Below, one piece after another: positions 22,380 to 32,382 of a stretch of DNA of 64,000 nt. Position 1 is the first letter of the stretch. Each line of letters begins with the position of its first letter. The stretch is from Pyrrhosoma nymphula (Eukaryota > Arthropoda > Insecta > Odonata > Coenagrionidae). The translations under genes and the position numbers were made by a program. Under the pieces are notes generated by a model. The model searched no databases, had not been told where the DNA came from, and was given only the letters and a program-made list of their open reading frames with translations. Location: positions 16,528,699 to 16,592,698 of the forward strand of contig OY754336.1 in the NCBI GenBank assembly GCA_963573305.1, given 5' to 3'.

Positions 22380-22578
22380 AGATACAGCATTGTGGTGCGA
22401 ATCGTTGGCCACGATGTCCAGCGAACTTCAATTGAGAACGCCCGTGGATATACAAGCGTCCAAGTGGAGGTGGGGATTTCATTTTTTTAAATCTCAACCA
22501 CAGTCGGGATTCGAACCTAAGCTCTTGGGAAAGGAAATTGGCACTCAGACGTCTACACCAAAACAAGTGGTGAACTTT
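22380..22578 (-). mobile_element. tRNA-derived SINE, minus strand
   Basis: On the minus strand the head runs from about 22578 to 22497: an A-box-like TGGTGTAGACGTCTGAGTG and the B-box GGTTCGAATCCCG (about 22515-22503), followed by a body toward lower coordinates. The B-box is a perfect match to the tRNA consensus. The acceptor stem does not pair. The body boundary near 22380 is approximate. Confidence 0.55.
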
Positions 22579-23207
22579 TGACAACGTTCCCTTTGGTATT
22601 CCTGAAAATGTGAAGAAACCGGCATTTTTATTTAAAGCTGTTTCGTCACATATCCAAGTGAAGTAGGCGACACAAATATAATTTGCATGAGTATTTTACT
22701 CAATGAAATACGGTCCATAATTAGCACAGCAGACGCCGCGTGATTGCTTTCGAAGGGATTTCTGTAACACAGGGGACATTATTATTTTTCAACTAGGATA
22801 TTACGTGAAATGTCGGGCCCGGCCTACCGCTGAGGAATGAATAGACAAAAATGAGCAGCGATAAAGGAATATTGAAGTGAATAACGGTTGATCGATGCAG
22901 AAAAGCATCCAAGTTCATTTTTAGAGATAGCCACGGTTTTCAGAACTTCGGAAACTCCAATTAGAGGGTCTGACGAAATGGAAGCGGTCATCAATATGCC
23001 GGGATTTGCTTCTTAATAACCGCGACTCGCTCCATCGCTTCACAACCAACTTCGATCAATTCATCTCCGGCCCTTGCTTTTCAAGCGCAGAGCTCCTTTC
23101 TGCATCGTTCCCACCATACCCTTAGGGGGTCAGGACCCCTGCAGGGTCCTTAGCCCCTGAATGAAAGCCATTTACTCCAATATTTCGCTTCTACTCCCAT
23201 AATGGCT

Positions 23208-23251
23208 CAAAGTATTCGGCTTTCGCATTCAAAGTATTCGGCTTTCGCATT
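23208..23251 (+). repeat. Two exact tandem copies of a 22-bp unit
   Basis: caaagtattcggctttcgca followed by tt occurs at 23208-23229 and again at 23230-23251 without a difference, a recent small tandem duplication. Nearby at about 23129-23147 is the palindrome aggacccctgcagggtcct. Confidence 0.85.
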
Positions 23252-23259
23252 CCATTCGC

Positions 23260-25730
23260 ATTACGACAAATTTGCACATAGTACCTTCCAAACGGCTCTT
23301 TTGCTTTTTTCACAAGTAAGTATTTTGACGCGGGAGAACATCAATATCTTGGGATAATCTATTTGCACACCTGAATTCGACCGACGTGCTTCTGAAGTAA
23401 AGCATGTTCTCTAAACTAATACGATTTCTGATATGTAAACAACCTTAAAACGTTGCATTTCATACTTACAATTAATTAGGGGCCAGGCTTTTACTTGATT
23501 AATTTTATTAGAATAATTTTTTAATTCTAAGTAGGAAACGATTTGGCATGCAAAATTAGTACTATAGAAACCATGGTAATTCCAACGTGAATCTAAATAC
23601 GTCAATGGGGGGTAGACATATGCTTTATGGTAAAATACAAGGAAGTCAGTCCCATCTGATCACGCATATATCACTGACTACATTTTAAAGATACAGTTGG
23701 ACATTTTGTCGACACGATATTTTAAATAACACTTCTGCCGGAAATTAAGACTGGTAACGGGAAGGCACAACCTCATTGGATAAGACTGAAGAAGGGAAAA
23801 TGAGATCAGTCACAGAGCACAGACTCCTCTCCCATCAAAAATATTCTTAACTGTATTTACGCCGTGCACTTGTCCTGCTTTCTTTGGATTCCAGAAATGC
23901 CTCGTCTCTTCTGAATTACTCTGTTATGAGCATAACCGATAAACAAATAATTACTGAGTCAAATTAGGCCATGTAAGTCTTATTTGCTCTCAAAATTTTC
24001 AATTTAGATAGTAAATTTCAGTATATTAGTAGGAGAACATTCGGGGAAAAAAGACTTCGTTTCAAATTTTAAGTCTATGTGCGCTGCGAGGCCGTAATGC
24101 GGAAGAATTATGGGGAGCGCTATAGCAAATAATGAGTGCTATAGCACAACCCGGCGATATGATATACTAGGGGATGAATCTGTTGGTGCCAAAGCGCCCG
24201 GTCTCCCCTTTCGTTTTGTTGGGCTAGAATGCAATAACGCAGGGCAAATGAAATTTTAATGAAGATACATTCGTTGCCAGCAATATGTTGGTAGGGTATG
24301 TCATGATTCATGTGGGCCTATGATTCCATAGTAGACTCAAGGGCTGAGATAAGGGAAATATTTGAACCAGATTCTCCATAGTTTCCCGACAGGGTTGCGA
24401 GGGTGAACAGCACACGTTTATACTCAGTGAAAATTTGATGATCTTTCAAAATGACGCTGTCATTTTAGCATTTACACTAGATACAAATTGATTGCATTCA
24501 CCTATTGATTGCTCTTCAGAGTTCATTCTGTCAACAATCGCGATGGTTTTCTTGTAACGAGAAGAAGCCAAGTGAGAGTATACGGCAACCTTCTGCATCC
24601 TTACGGCTACATTTGGACATAAAGCTACGTGGATATGATTTAGCCATTTGCAATTCGAAGAAAAAAATTAGTACAAAATTTATTCACGTAAATATCCACG
24701 TCAGAAGCTTGGAAATTCCGTCGCGTCGTGCGCCGCATACTGCTAGCTGAGGAACATTCCAAAGTAACCTGGGCCGAAATATAACAGGACCATGTATTAG
24801 CAGATAATTTGGGATATTGCTCGTCATTGGGATAAAACTCAGCTAAAGTGAAAATGGCACTTCTTTCTACTTTTCCTGTTGTTCCAAATGAACAATTAAA
24901 TGTCAAACCCAAAATAATTGACACCGGACGATCCTCTACAAATCAAGAAATCACGCGACTTAGGTAGCAAATATAAGGATAAGTAGGTAAATGAGTTGAG
25001 GGCAGCATTAATTTTTCAGGGCTTATGTGCTAGAACAGAGGGCTCGATAAAAAAAATGAAAGAGGCACACAATAGTGGGCGAATGAAAAGGGAAGCGGAC
25101 AAAAGGTTTCGGCTGCCAAAAGTCCCACCCCCTCCACTGTCCCAGCTTTCCAACTTCCCCTTCCACTCCTCGTGTCTTCGTCAGCACTTCGAATGCCAAC
25201 AGCACGCAGTCGGAAACATCCAAGGAAACGCTAAATAGCCGCGTTATACCACAAAGGCTGGTTGAACATGTCCAGAATCCATTACTCTAATGAATACGAA
25301 AAAGAATAATGCCTATCTCATAATGGACAGGAAGGGACTGGAGGGAGCTTGTAAATGATGGGGATATTTGACAATAACTGTGTCTTCGGCTAACGGATAT
25401 TCCAAGTTCAGTTATTTCGATGCAAATTTATTTCATGAACGAAAGCGACAACGTCCGCCAGTATTCGCCGTCACTTGGAGTCACCTTATCCAAATCGGTA
25501 CCAAAAGGTTCGTTCCTTTAAGGTGCAAAATTACAACGAGTTGAGCGTAGAACAAAATATTAGCCATCTATTAGCACATGAGGTGAAATAATCTTGTATG
25601 AATGCAAAAAGGAAAAATACAATAATGGCATAAATGCGCCAAATAATCTAATCAGCAGAAATGAAGGAGGAATCAGTGCTCCGTACAGAATCAGGAACAC
25701 GAATGGAGAATCTTAGACAATTCTACGATT
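23260..25730. other. AT-rich stretch, no feature seen
   Basis: No sustained open frame or repeat structure recognised over about 2.5 kb. Short frames such as 24640-24924 minus and 24996-25238 plus show no known motifs. Confidence 0.4.
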
Positions 25731-25735
25731 GGAAA

Positions 25736-25873
25736 GTTAAAAGTTTTTAAAAAGACTTTATTACGACCTAGGTTTCAATGTTATTAACGTCATCATCTTC
25801 AGGTTCAGACCTGAAGATGATGTTAATAACATTGATACCTAGGTCGTAATATAGACTTTTTAAAAACTTTTAA
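25736..25873. mobile_element. Short inverted-repeat element with hammerhead-like cores
   Basis: Arms 25736-25804 and 25808-25873 are inverted repeats joined almost head to head. Reading outward each has CTGAAGA, TGATG, GTTAATAACATT, GA(A/T)A, the self-complementary CCTAGG, then GTCGTAAT and a T/A-rich end ttaaaaacttttaa. It shares GAAACCTAGGTCGTA with the element at 29675-29836 but differs elsewhere. The 4-bp centre implies the pair was joined at the ribozyme-like end. Confidence 0.65.
25773..25802 (-). ncRNA. Hammerhead-like core with GUC triplet
   Basis: Minus strand: CTGAAGA (25802-25796), T, stem GATG/CATT (one G-U pair) around a 10-nt AT-rich loop, GAAA (25776-25773), then CCTAGG, which could form a minimal stem III, followed by TC. 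The GUC triplet is where a hammerhead would cut. The right-arm partner at 25811-25837 has GATA instead of GAAA. Confidence 0.45.
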
Positions 25874-25879
25874 TTGTGG

Positions 25880-26450
25880 AAAATTGCTTTAACATCTCCA
25901 ACCGTTTCATGTATAAATTCCACGCTTTATCGCTCGAACCTTCGGAATTCCTTAGAGCATTCATTAAACAATGTGCTTTATTTCATTCAAATCTGGAATA
26001 CTTGTCTAAGTATGTGTTTGATGACACTACCAATGTGCTTTGGCTTTCTTAGTCCTTTCTTCAACCAACTATATAATATCAGAAAAATTATGCTTTAGGA
26101 AAAATAATTTTTTGGAGAGAATTCAATCTTACATTAATTACATAGTTGTGGTAATTTGGGACAAACATGAAGGAATTAGAACAAATAGAGGCAATTAATC
26201 TTTAACCAGAACGCTAATTGCTCCGTAAATGTTAAGATACTTCTGATTTTTATTTTAATCCGCAATGGTTTCCAAATCAAAACATTACTTCCATCTGCAA
26301 TACTGATTCTATGAGAGGGAAACTCGAAAATCAGTGTCATTTTGAGGAAACGATGGCTGGAAAACAGGCTTCGAACATAAGGGCTTACAATTCATTGCAC
26401 TGATTACATTGAAATTACTCAATTGGTGAGCTATAATCATTGAGTCTCTT
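25880..26450. other. AT-rich stretch, no feature seen
   Basis: No recognisable coding or repeat structure between the inverted-repeat element and the LINE. Confidence 0.4.
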
Positions 26451-26898
26451 CCTTAGACAACAACCTTGTCGTAATGGAAGGGCTTGCGAGCTCCGATGAG
26501 CACTAGAGCTGAACTGGCGGGAGCAATGCTCCTGGTAGGGTCACCCATGCCAGATTGGTCGAAGATTAGGAGACAGACGTAGTAGAGACAGGTAGTCCGC
26601 GCAGCGTCTGTACCTCAGGGAGGCGGCTGCAAAAGGCGTCTGATCCCAGTGGGGCGGCCTCTGAAGTTATGGTGTCACGTAAAAAACACTATTGAGTAAG
26701 GTCACGGAATTCTATCTCAATTGAAACAAAAAACTTTAAATGATGGACAGTTCTCAAATGATAATGAATCCTGGAAACTACGGGACTCGGCCCAGAGGGC
26801 CGGGCGTCGTGCCCGATAGCGGTGGGAGCAAGGCACCTGCGGTCGTCATCACACGAAATCCTTGCTCAGAAATAGTAGCAGCAGAGGAAATGAAGATA

Positions 26899-27560
26899 AA
26901 GAAGAGGAACGAAACTATCAGAATAGAAACGTGAAATATTAGGACTATGCTGAGGGCGAAAAAGCTAGAGAATATAAAGCAAGAAATAGAGAGGGTGGGT
27001 GTAGACATCATGGGTCTGGGTGAAGTAAGATGGAAGGATGACGGGGACTACTGGAGCGACGAATATAGAGTAATATATAGTGGAGGGAATGAAAGTCAGC
27101 GTGGGGTTGCATTCGTAATTAATAGGAAACTAGGTAGAAAAGTAGTGTATGCAGAACAGGTGAGTGACAGGATAAAAGTCGTGGAACTAATGGCAGATCC
27201 AACGAATTTATTTATAATCCAGGTTTATATGCCTACCTCTAATCATAAAGAGGAGGAGGTAGATGGGGTATACGATCAGCTAGAGGAAATTATTGAAAGG
27301 ATACCTGGATGTAAGCACATGGTAGTAATGGGGGATTGGAACGCGGTGGTGGGTTAAGGAAGAGATGGGCAGGAGGTGGGCGATTACGGGATTGGAAGAA
27401 GAAACGACCGCAGCGAGAAAGCAGTGGAGTTTTGACGTAGAAATAACCTAGTAATTACAAATACATGGTTCAGACATCATCCTCGACGTAGGTACACTTG
27501 GAAGAAGCAGGGAGACACAGAAAGGTTCCTGATATATTATATAATGGTTTATCACAGATA
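26899..27560 (+). pseudogene. LINE endonuclease domain, interrupted
   Basis: Exonuclease-endonuclease-phosphatase fold: NIRTM at the N-terminus (preceded by a TGA in place of Trp), then GLGEVRWKDDGDYWSDEYRV with the catalytic Glu in EVRW, IYSGGNESQRGVAFV, IIQVYMPTS, and MGDWNAVVG with the catalytic Asp and Asn. A TAA after VVG at 27355-27357 stops the frame. Beyond it RNDRSEKAVEF, VITNTWFRHHPRRRYTW and an altered DYI(M) region continue the domain. The enzyme would nick target DNA to prime reverse transcription. At least three stops disable it. Confidence 0.8.
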
Positions 27561-27587
27561 CAGGAACAGTGCTAAAACTAGCATATC

Positions 27588-27634
27588 TATCCAGGAGCTG
27601 ATGCAGACTCTGTGTCTGCATCAGCTGCTGGATA
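27588..27634. repeat. 20-bp palindrome inside the LINE
   Basis: Arms 27588-27607 and 27615-27634 are inverted repeats with one mismatch around the 7-nt spacer ctctgtg. They sit where the endonuclease part joins the reverse-transcriptase part and a segment of the LINE is missing. The palindrome is not normal LINE sequence and may mark the deletion junction. Confidence 0.75.
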
Positions 27635-27639
27635 AATAT

Positions 27640-28800
27640 GCGAGTAAATATATATTAGAATATAATGATATTAGAAGAAAGAAACCAAGAGTTTGAGCAG
27701 GATGTTTTTGCATACTTCGTAGATTTCATGAAGGCGTTTGATCGGGTGGAATGGACGAAATTAATGGAAGTGTTGAAGAAATTAGGGATCGATTGGAGAG
27801 ACAGGCTTCTGATTCGGAATTTGTATATGAACCTGACGGCGCAGATTAGTGTAGGCGATGGAGAATCGGGATGGGCCACAATAGAATGGCGAGTGCTGCA
27901 GGGTAGCCCACTATTGCTGTTGCTTTTTATCGTATATTCAGAGGAAAGGGAGGCATGAGGGTAGGAGGAAGTGTGAGTAAAAGTATGGGGGGAGCTGATA
28001 AAATCTGTGAGATTTGCAGATAAGCAAGCATTGGTTAGTCAGTCTGCCAAGGAGTTACAGTCAATGGTGAATGCGTTAGAGGTGCAGTGCGAAATGTATG
28101 GGATGAAGATCAACCACAAGAAAACGAAAGTTATGAGATTTTGTAGAAGTAAGAAGGTGGGGTTGAATATAAGGGTGGGAGGGCATAAGATAGAGCAGGT
28201 CGAGCAGTTTACGTATCTGGGTAGTATTTTGGAGGAGAATGAGTTTAGTGGTAAGGACATCAGATACAGAATTGCGTTCGCTAAATAAGCATTTTTGAAG
28301 AGAAGGGAATGGATGAGGGGGGGTCTGAGAAGAGACGTAAAGAAGAGGCTGGTGAAAACTTTAATATGGAGCGTGGCGCTGTATGGGTCGGAAACTTGGT
28401 CATTGCGAAGGGAGGATGTGCGTAGACTTGAGGCGTTTGAGGAATGGGTTTGGAGGGGTGGGGTGGGCTTGGATGGATGGGCTTGAGGGTTTGGAGAATG
28501 ATGGAGAAGGTTAGCTGGATGGCGAGGGAGACGAACGAGTAGGTATTGGATATGGTCGGAGGGGAGGGGAAGCTTGTGGCAGGGGTTCGGAGAAGGCAGA
28601 AGAGATAGATGGAGGAGGTTTTGCGAGGAGAAGGCATGTTGAAGAGAGTGATAGAGTGAAGAACACAGGGGAAGCGTGGAAGAGGAAGGAAGAGGATAGA
28701 AATTCTGGACGAAATCAGAGGAGGTCTAAGATATGAAGAGTGGCAGAGGGATCTAATAGAGAGCCATCCTTAGGATGGAAAGCGAGACAATGTCCATGAG
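27640..28800 (+). pseudogene. LINE reverse transcriptase and C-terminal region, broken
   Basis: Palm motifs in order: AYFVDFMKAFDRVEW (first catalytic Asp in VDF), VLQGSPL (usual RQGCPL), then after a frame break MRFADKQAL, where the usual FADD has lost its second Asp to Lys. Next come GMKINHKKTKVM, QVEQFTYLGSIL, LIWSVALYGSETWSLRR and a basic C-terminal tail to about 28790 (GKRGRGRKR). Several stops and shifts are present. The FADK change alone would abolish polymerase activity. Confidence 0.8.
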
Positions 28801-28879
28801 GTGGGGATGCAGAATGGGGACTGTCCAAGAACCTACCAATCAGCTGGTAGAATACTTGAATTAAAAATTGAATCATTGA

Positions 28880-29670
28880 GTAGTTCTGAATGTTTTCATA
28901 CTTCTCCTTGCTCAGTTAACTAAAATTTAGAGATACATGAGTCAGAGTGATTTAATTTAATGTGGATTCATACAAGAATCGCAATACCGGTTGGCCTCCA
29001 TGATGTGAACAGTAGAATGCGCTCTATTTATCCATCCAAAGTCTTTTGAAATAGCTCTTTCCTTTGCAAATACTATAACAAACGACCTCTGTAAGCGTGG
29101 AATTCTACCTTCGTAGTTTGATCCTTCAAGCCATCTCGGGCCAGCAAAGCACTTCGGAAAATCGGCATCGTGTCCACTCTTCCCTGTCGCCCTTCATTCC
29201 CAGATATTTCTTCTTTTGTATTTCAGTTAGATTTGCAAACTTAAATATGTATCCTTTGGTTTCCTCACAGGACTTAATCTTCTATACACCCTCTTTACTG
29301 GGAATTTGGGTCTCTACGGTTTGGCCAATGCTAATAACAATAAAAATAGTATTTGTCGTAGACTTATCTCGGGCTTTTAGAATTTGAGTACATTCAATCT
29401 TTCTTTACAACGTTCAATTTGAAATAAAGATAACAAAAATGAATAATAAACAACCTTTTAATAAAATAAGGTAATAAACAAAAGTGAATTATCAATTCAA
29501 GGTTGCCTTACATATGACAAATTGAATACAAATGATTACTACGAAGTTGCCTACAAAATATGTATGGAATCAGTAAAAAGCAATACAAAGGAGAGCATTC
29601 CATTCCATACAAAGGAGAGCATTTTTCCACAATATGGATATAATAATTTTTTATGAAATTTGTAACATAT
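28880..29670. other. AT-rich stretch, no feature seen
   Basis: No repeat ends or protein remnants recognised. A 20-bp direct repeat, acaaaggagagcatt with flanks, occurs at about 29585-29622. Confidence 0.4.
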
Positions 29671-29674
29671 TTTA

Positions 29675-29836
29675 AATGAAAATTATAACTTAGTTATTTC
29701 ACATAGATTTATTAACACAACACGGCCTAATTTTCGACGGAGCTCGTCATCACCTGAGGATGACGAGCTTCGTCGAAACCTAGGTCGTATTGTGTTAATT
29801 AATCTATGTGGAATAACTAAGTTATAATTTTCATTT
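29675..29836. mobile_element. Short inverted-repeat element with a hammerhead-like core
   Basis: Arms 29675-29750 and 29760-29836 are inverted repeats with few mismatches around a 9-bp centre. The right arm reads CTGAGGA, hairpin, GAAACCTAGGTCGTATTG, then ttaattaatctatgtgg and ttataattttcattt. It shares the CCTAGG-GTC end with 25736-25873 but has different outer sequence, so it is a second related family. The left arm has CCTAATTTTCG where the right arm has the complement of CGAAACCTAGG. Confidence 0.65.
29754..29786 (+). ncRNA. Hammerhead-like core with minimal stem III and GUC
   Basis: CTGAGGA (29754-29760), T, a 5-bp stem GACGA (29762-29766) with TCGTC (29770-29774) around GCT, GAAA (29775-29778), then CC-TA-GG as a possible 2-bp stem III, and U-C ending at 29786 as the expected cleavage point. 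This is the clearest core in the window. The one extra base before stem II and the undetermined stem I keep this a hypothesis. Confidence 0.5.
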
Positions 29837-29849
29837 ACAATGTTAAGAA

Positions 29850-30455
29850 AATTCCACCAAGTCACTCCTGAAACAACGGAATATATCAAAACGGTAACAT
29901 ATTGGTAGGTTATCACATCATCTTCAATTTTAGATATTCTCTTTCTTATAGTGCACCTTGTAGTTTCCTCCTCCTCTATACTTCTTAATTTCTGATATTA
30001 TCTGTCCATTTGATCTTCCTCATCCACACCCCTACACCAAGTTTAGAAAGCCCTATCCTCTTCTGAGCTATTTTCAATGGGTCCATGTCTCTTTTTTATA
30101 TAGCGAAACAGTTTTCACAAATGTTTTCCGGTGCTGTTCCTTTACTGATAATCAAATTTTATTTGAGCACAGCTGCTGTTTTTTTCTTCTTGAATACCTT
30201 CTTGGCTTCATCTATTCTGCAAACCTGCTAAAACCGCAAGTTGACGCGTTGAAAATTAGGAGAATGCCAATAACTTGTCTTAATCAAATTTTAAAAGCCT
30301 AGTACAGCGTCTTACGTACAAAAATTCGATGAAAGGACACATTATAATGAGAGTTCCATAAAAAAATGAGCATTCCAATTAAATTCTTTCTAATTCGTAA
30401 AAATCGCTTTACCCCACTTGAAGATACATACTTAACTCGATATTCTTTTCATGAG
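29850..30455. other. AT-rich stretch, no feature seen
   Basis: No coding or repeat structure recognised. Confidence 0.4.
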
Positions 30456-30460
30456 CCGTA

Positions 30461-30655
30461 AGTCGATTACCGGCCTGGGTGGCGGTGAGATAAAGTCTTC
30501 GCCAGCTAAACCGAAGGTTGCAGGTTCGAGTTCCGCCTGAGTGGGTTATTCTCCTTTAAGGGCATGAGTTTTAATGTATGTTTTAACGAGTTAATTGTAA
30601 GAAAGGTCAATGTAAACTTAAATTCACACGAAATAAAAATGAAATTATTATTATT
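30461..30655 (+). mobile_element. tRNA-derived SINE
   Basis: A tRNA-like head with GGCCTGGGTGGCGGTGAGAT near 30471-30491 as an A-box region and a perfect B-box GGTTCGAGTTCC at 30523-30534. The body continues to an ATT-rich end (attattatt) at about 30645-30655. The head differs from the other three SINEs. The long spacing between the boxes argues against a functional tRNA gene. Confidence 0.5.
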
Positions 30656-30689
30656 CCCGAAAGGTTTGAGGGGCGATTTGAAGAGGTCG

Positions 30690-31110
30690 ATCCATGGACT
30701 CGAAATTTCAAGCACGCATATGTACAGTCCTCCTCTACACTGCCACCCCCCGACTTCTCGGAATGGTCGCTGCGAGAGGATGGTCACTGGCTAGGGGGGA
30801 TGGGTTTGGGGGCGGGAGGGATGGGGGTGGGGACGTGGAAGGGGAGGAGGCGGAGGCCACTCGCTATTATTGGCGGTGGCGGTGAGGGGGTGGAATGGAC
30901 AGGTGACGATGTGGGGTTGAGTGGGGTACGGTGCAGAAGCTCACTTGTGATGCGTTGCCCGTGCCCCCCCCCCCATTCTCCCCCACGTGACGAGAAGTTG
31001 AATGAGCGCGGGATAGCGGTCGCCCCACATACAACTGCTGCCCGCGCGCACAGACGTAAACATTGCAGCTCCAAACGATGATTCGCCGTCTCCTTTTGTT
31101 TCGTCATCTT
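30690..31110. promoter_or_regulatory. CpG- and G-rich block with G-quadruplex potential
   Basis: Plus-strand runs of three to six Gs occur repeatedly at 30794-30835 and again near 30847-30900, spaced by short loops. A C-run lies at 30964-30974 and CG dinucleotides are frequent to 31080. Overlapping frames on both strands are compositional. Candidate promoter-like island. No transcript can be assigned. Confidence 0.3.
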
Positions 31111-31197
31111 CCCGAATTCCATCATTTCCATTCAAGATACGTCGATTTGCCGAATGGAGTGATTGGAGGAGATTAGATGAGCCTCCACGATAGGTAT

Positions 31198-31750
31198 TTA
31201 AGGTAGTTTCAGAGAAATATCACTCCACCAAGAGTTTGATGAATTTGACCTAATTTTAAAGGAAAAACTCTCATCTTTCCAATGTTAACAAAATATTTAC
31301 CCCTTGCCGAACTACTTTACGAGCAATTTGCCTAAAAATATAAGCTGTTTTACACGATATCGATTACAGCTGTGCGTTCCAGAGGGAGAATATTGAAAAA
31401 TTTGGAACTTCTAACACCTAGACTTCGTGAAAAAACAAACGGTGTGTAGTTTGTATGTCTTCTCAACTCTTTATAAAAATTAGTCTTATACTCACCGCAG
31501 TAATTTTTACAGAATCGCAAAAAAAACCTATCGTGAAGGCGATTTCTCCGTGTGGCTTGAAAAAATGAGTCAAGTTAGAGATTTATGAGGATATCTTTAT
31601 TTAATTACTGGGAATTTTTGTCATATACAACTATATCTTTTTGCAGCATTAATATTACATTATTTACTCCATACTTCATAAACTAAAAAAATAAAATTTT
31701 AACATGGTCTCCATTATGACTAGGGAACTATCTCACTCAAACTACCTTTA
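31198..31750 (+). mobile_element. piggyBac-type MITE, copy 4
   Basis: A 545-bp element with TTAA at 31198-31201 on the left and TTTA at 31747-31750 on the right. Inverted ends are GGTAGTTTCAG and CTCAAACTACC. It shares the whole interior with copies 2 and 3, including a cagagggagaatattg block near 31379-31394. Non-coding. Confidence 0.85.
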
Positions 31751-31759
31751 GGCCTTCAG

Positions 31760-32374
31760 TCTCTGTGGAATAAGCGAATGCTCTTTCCACCCAATATCTT
31801 TGCGCGGTAATGATCCTGCGACCCCATTTTCAATAAAAAGAAATACTTGGTAATTTTGCATGCTATTTTATCTCTGGTAAACATACCGGGTTCCATGATT
31901 CATATTCTAAAGAAATATACAAATATAAACGTACTTTTGATATACCTTATCTTTATACCGTAGATAATATTATAGATATAAATCATCGTAACCGAAGTAT
32001 TTTTGATCCTCGCTATGAGCAGATGCTACTAAGGTTCGCCCACTATTGATTCTACCTCAATTTTCTTCCTCATACAGGCACTGTAAGCACGCAGCATTAT
32101 TTTAAAATTATTTTTATATCTTATTGTTTTTTTTAAATGGCTGTTTATAGGTTAGAGGCATTGATATATAGATAAATGTTTTCCACGAATGAAAAAAGTC
32201 AAATATTTCTTCTGAAATTAGCGTGAAATTAACTTTTAAACAATTACCTAGATGAATAAAACTAGCTCGATGGTAACTTAGTGGTATTGCATGATATAAA
32301 TTTGTATTCAAACTTTTACTTAATATTTTAAGTTTTGACTTTTATTTAATTATCTAGAGGACTTATTAGCGGTA
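31760..32374. other. AT-rich stretch, no feature seen
   Basis: No recognisable structure up to the hAT target site at 32375. Confidence 0.4.
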
Positions 32375-32382
32375 ATATACAT

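Larger units (their letters stand above)
26740..28870 (+). mobile_element. Non-LTR retrotransposon (LINE), internally deleted
   Basis: Best-preserved LINE in the window: an apurinic-type endonuclease region (26899-27560), a deletion, then reverse transcriptase and C-terminal region (27640-28800). Predicted proteins of this type are often called craniofacial development protein 2-like in arthropods. A possible 5' leader begins near 26460. The part of the reverse transcriptase between the endonuclease and the VDF-KAFDRVEW motif is missing, so it cannot move on its own. No target duplication or poly-A tail was found. Confidence 0.8.

Noticed and set aside
22497..22578. Possible tRNA gene (perfect B-box)
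   Set aside because: The acceptor and anticodon stems do not pair and a SINE body follows, so it is called a tRNA-derived SINE.
30461..30545. Possible tRNA gene
   Set aside because: The B-box is good but spacing and stem pairing are wrong for a functional tRNA.
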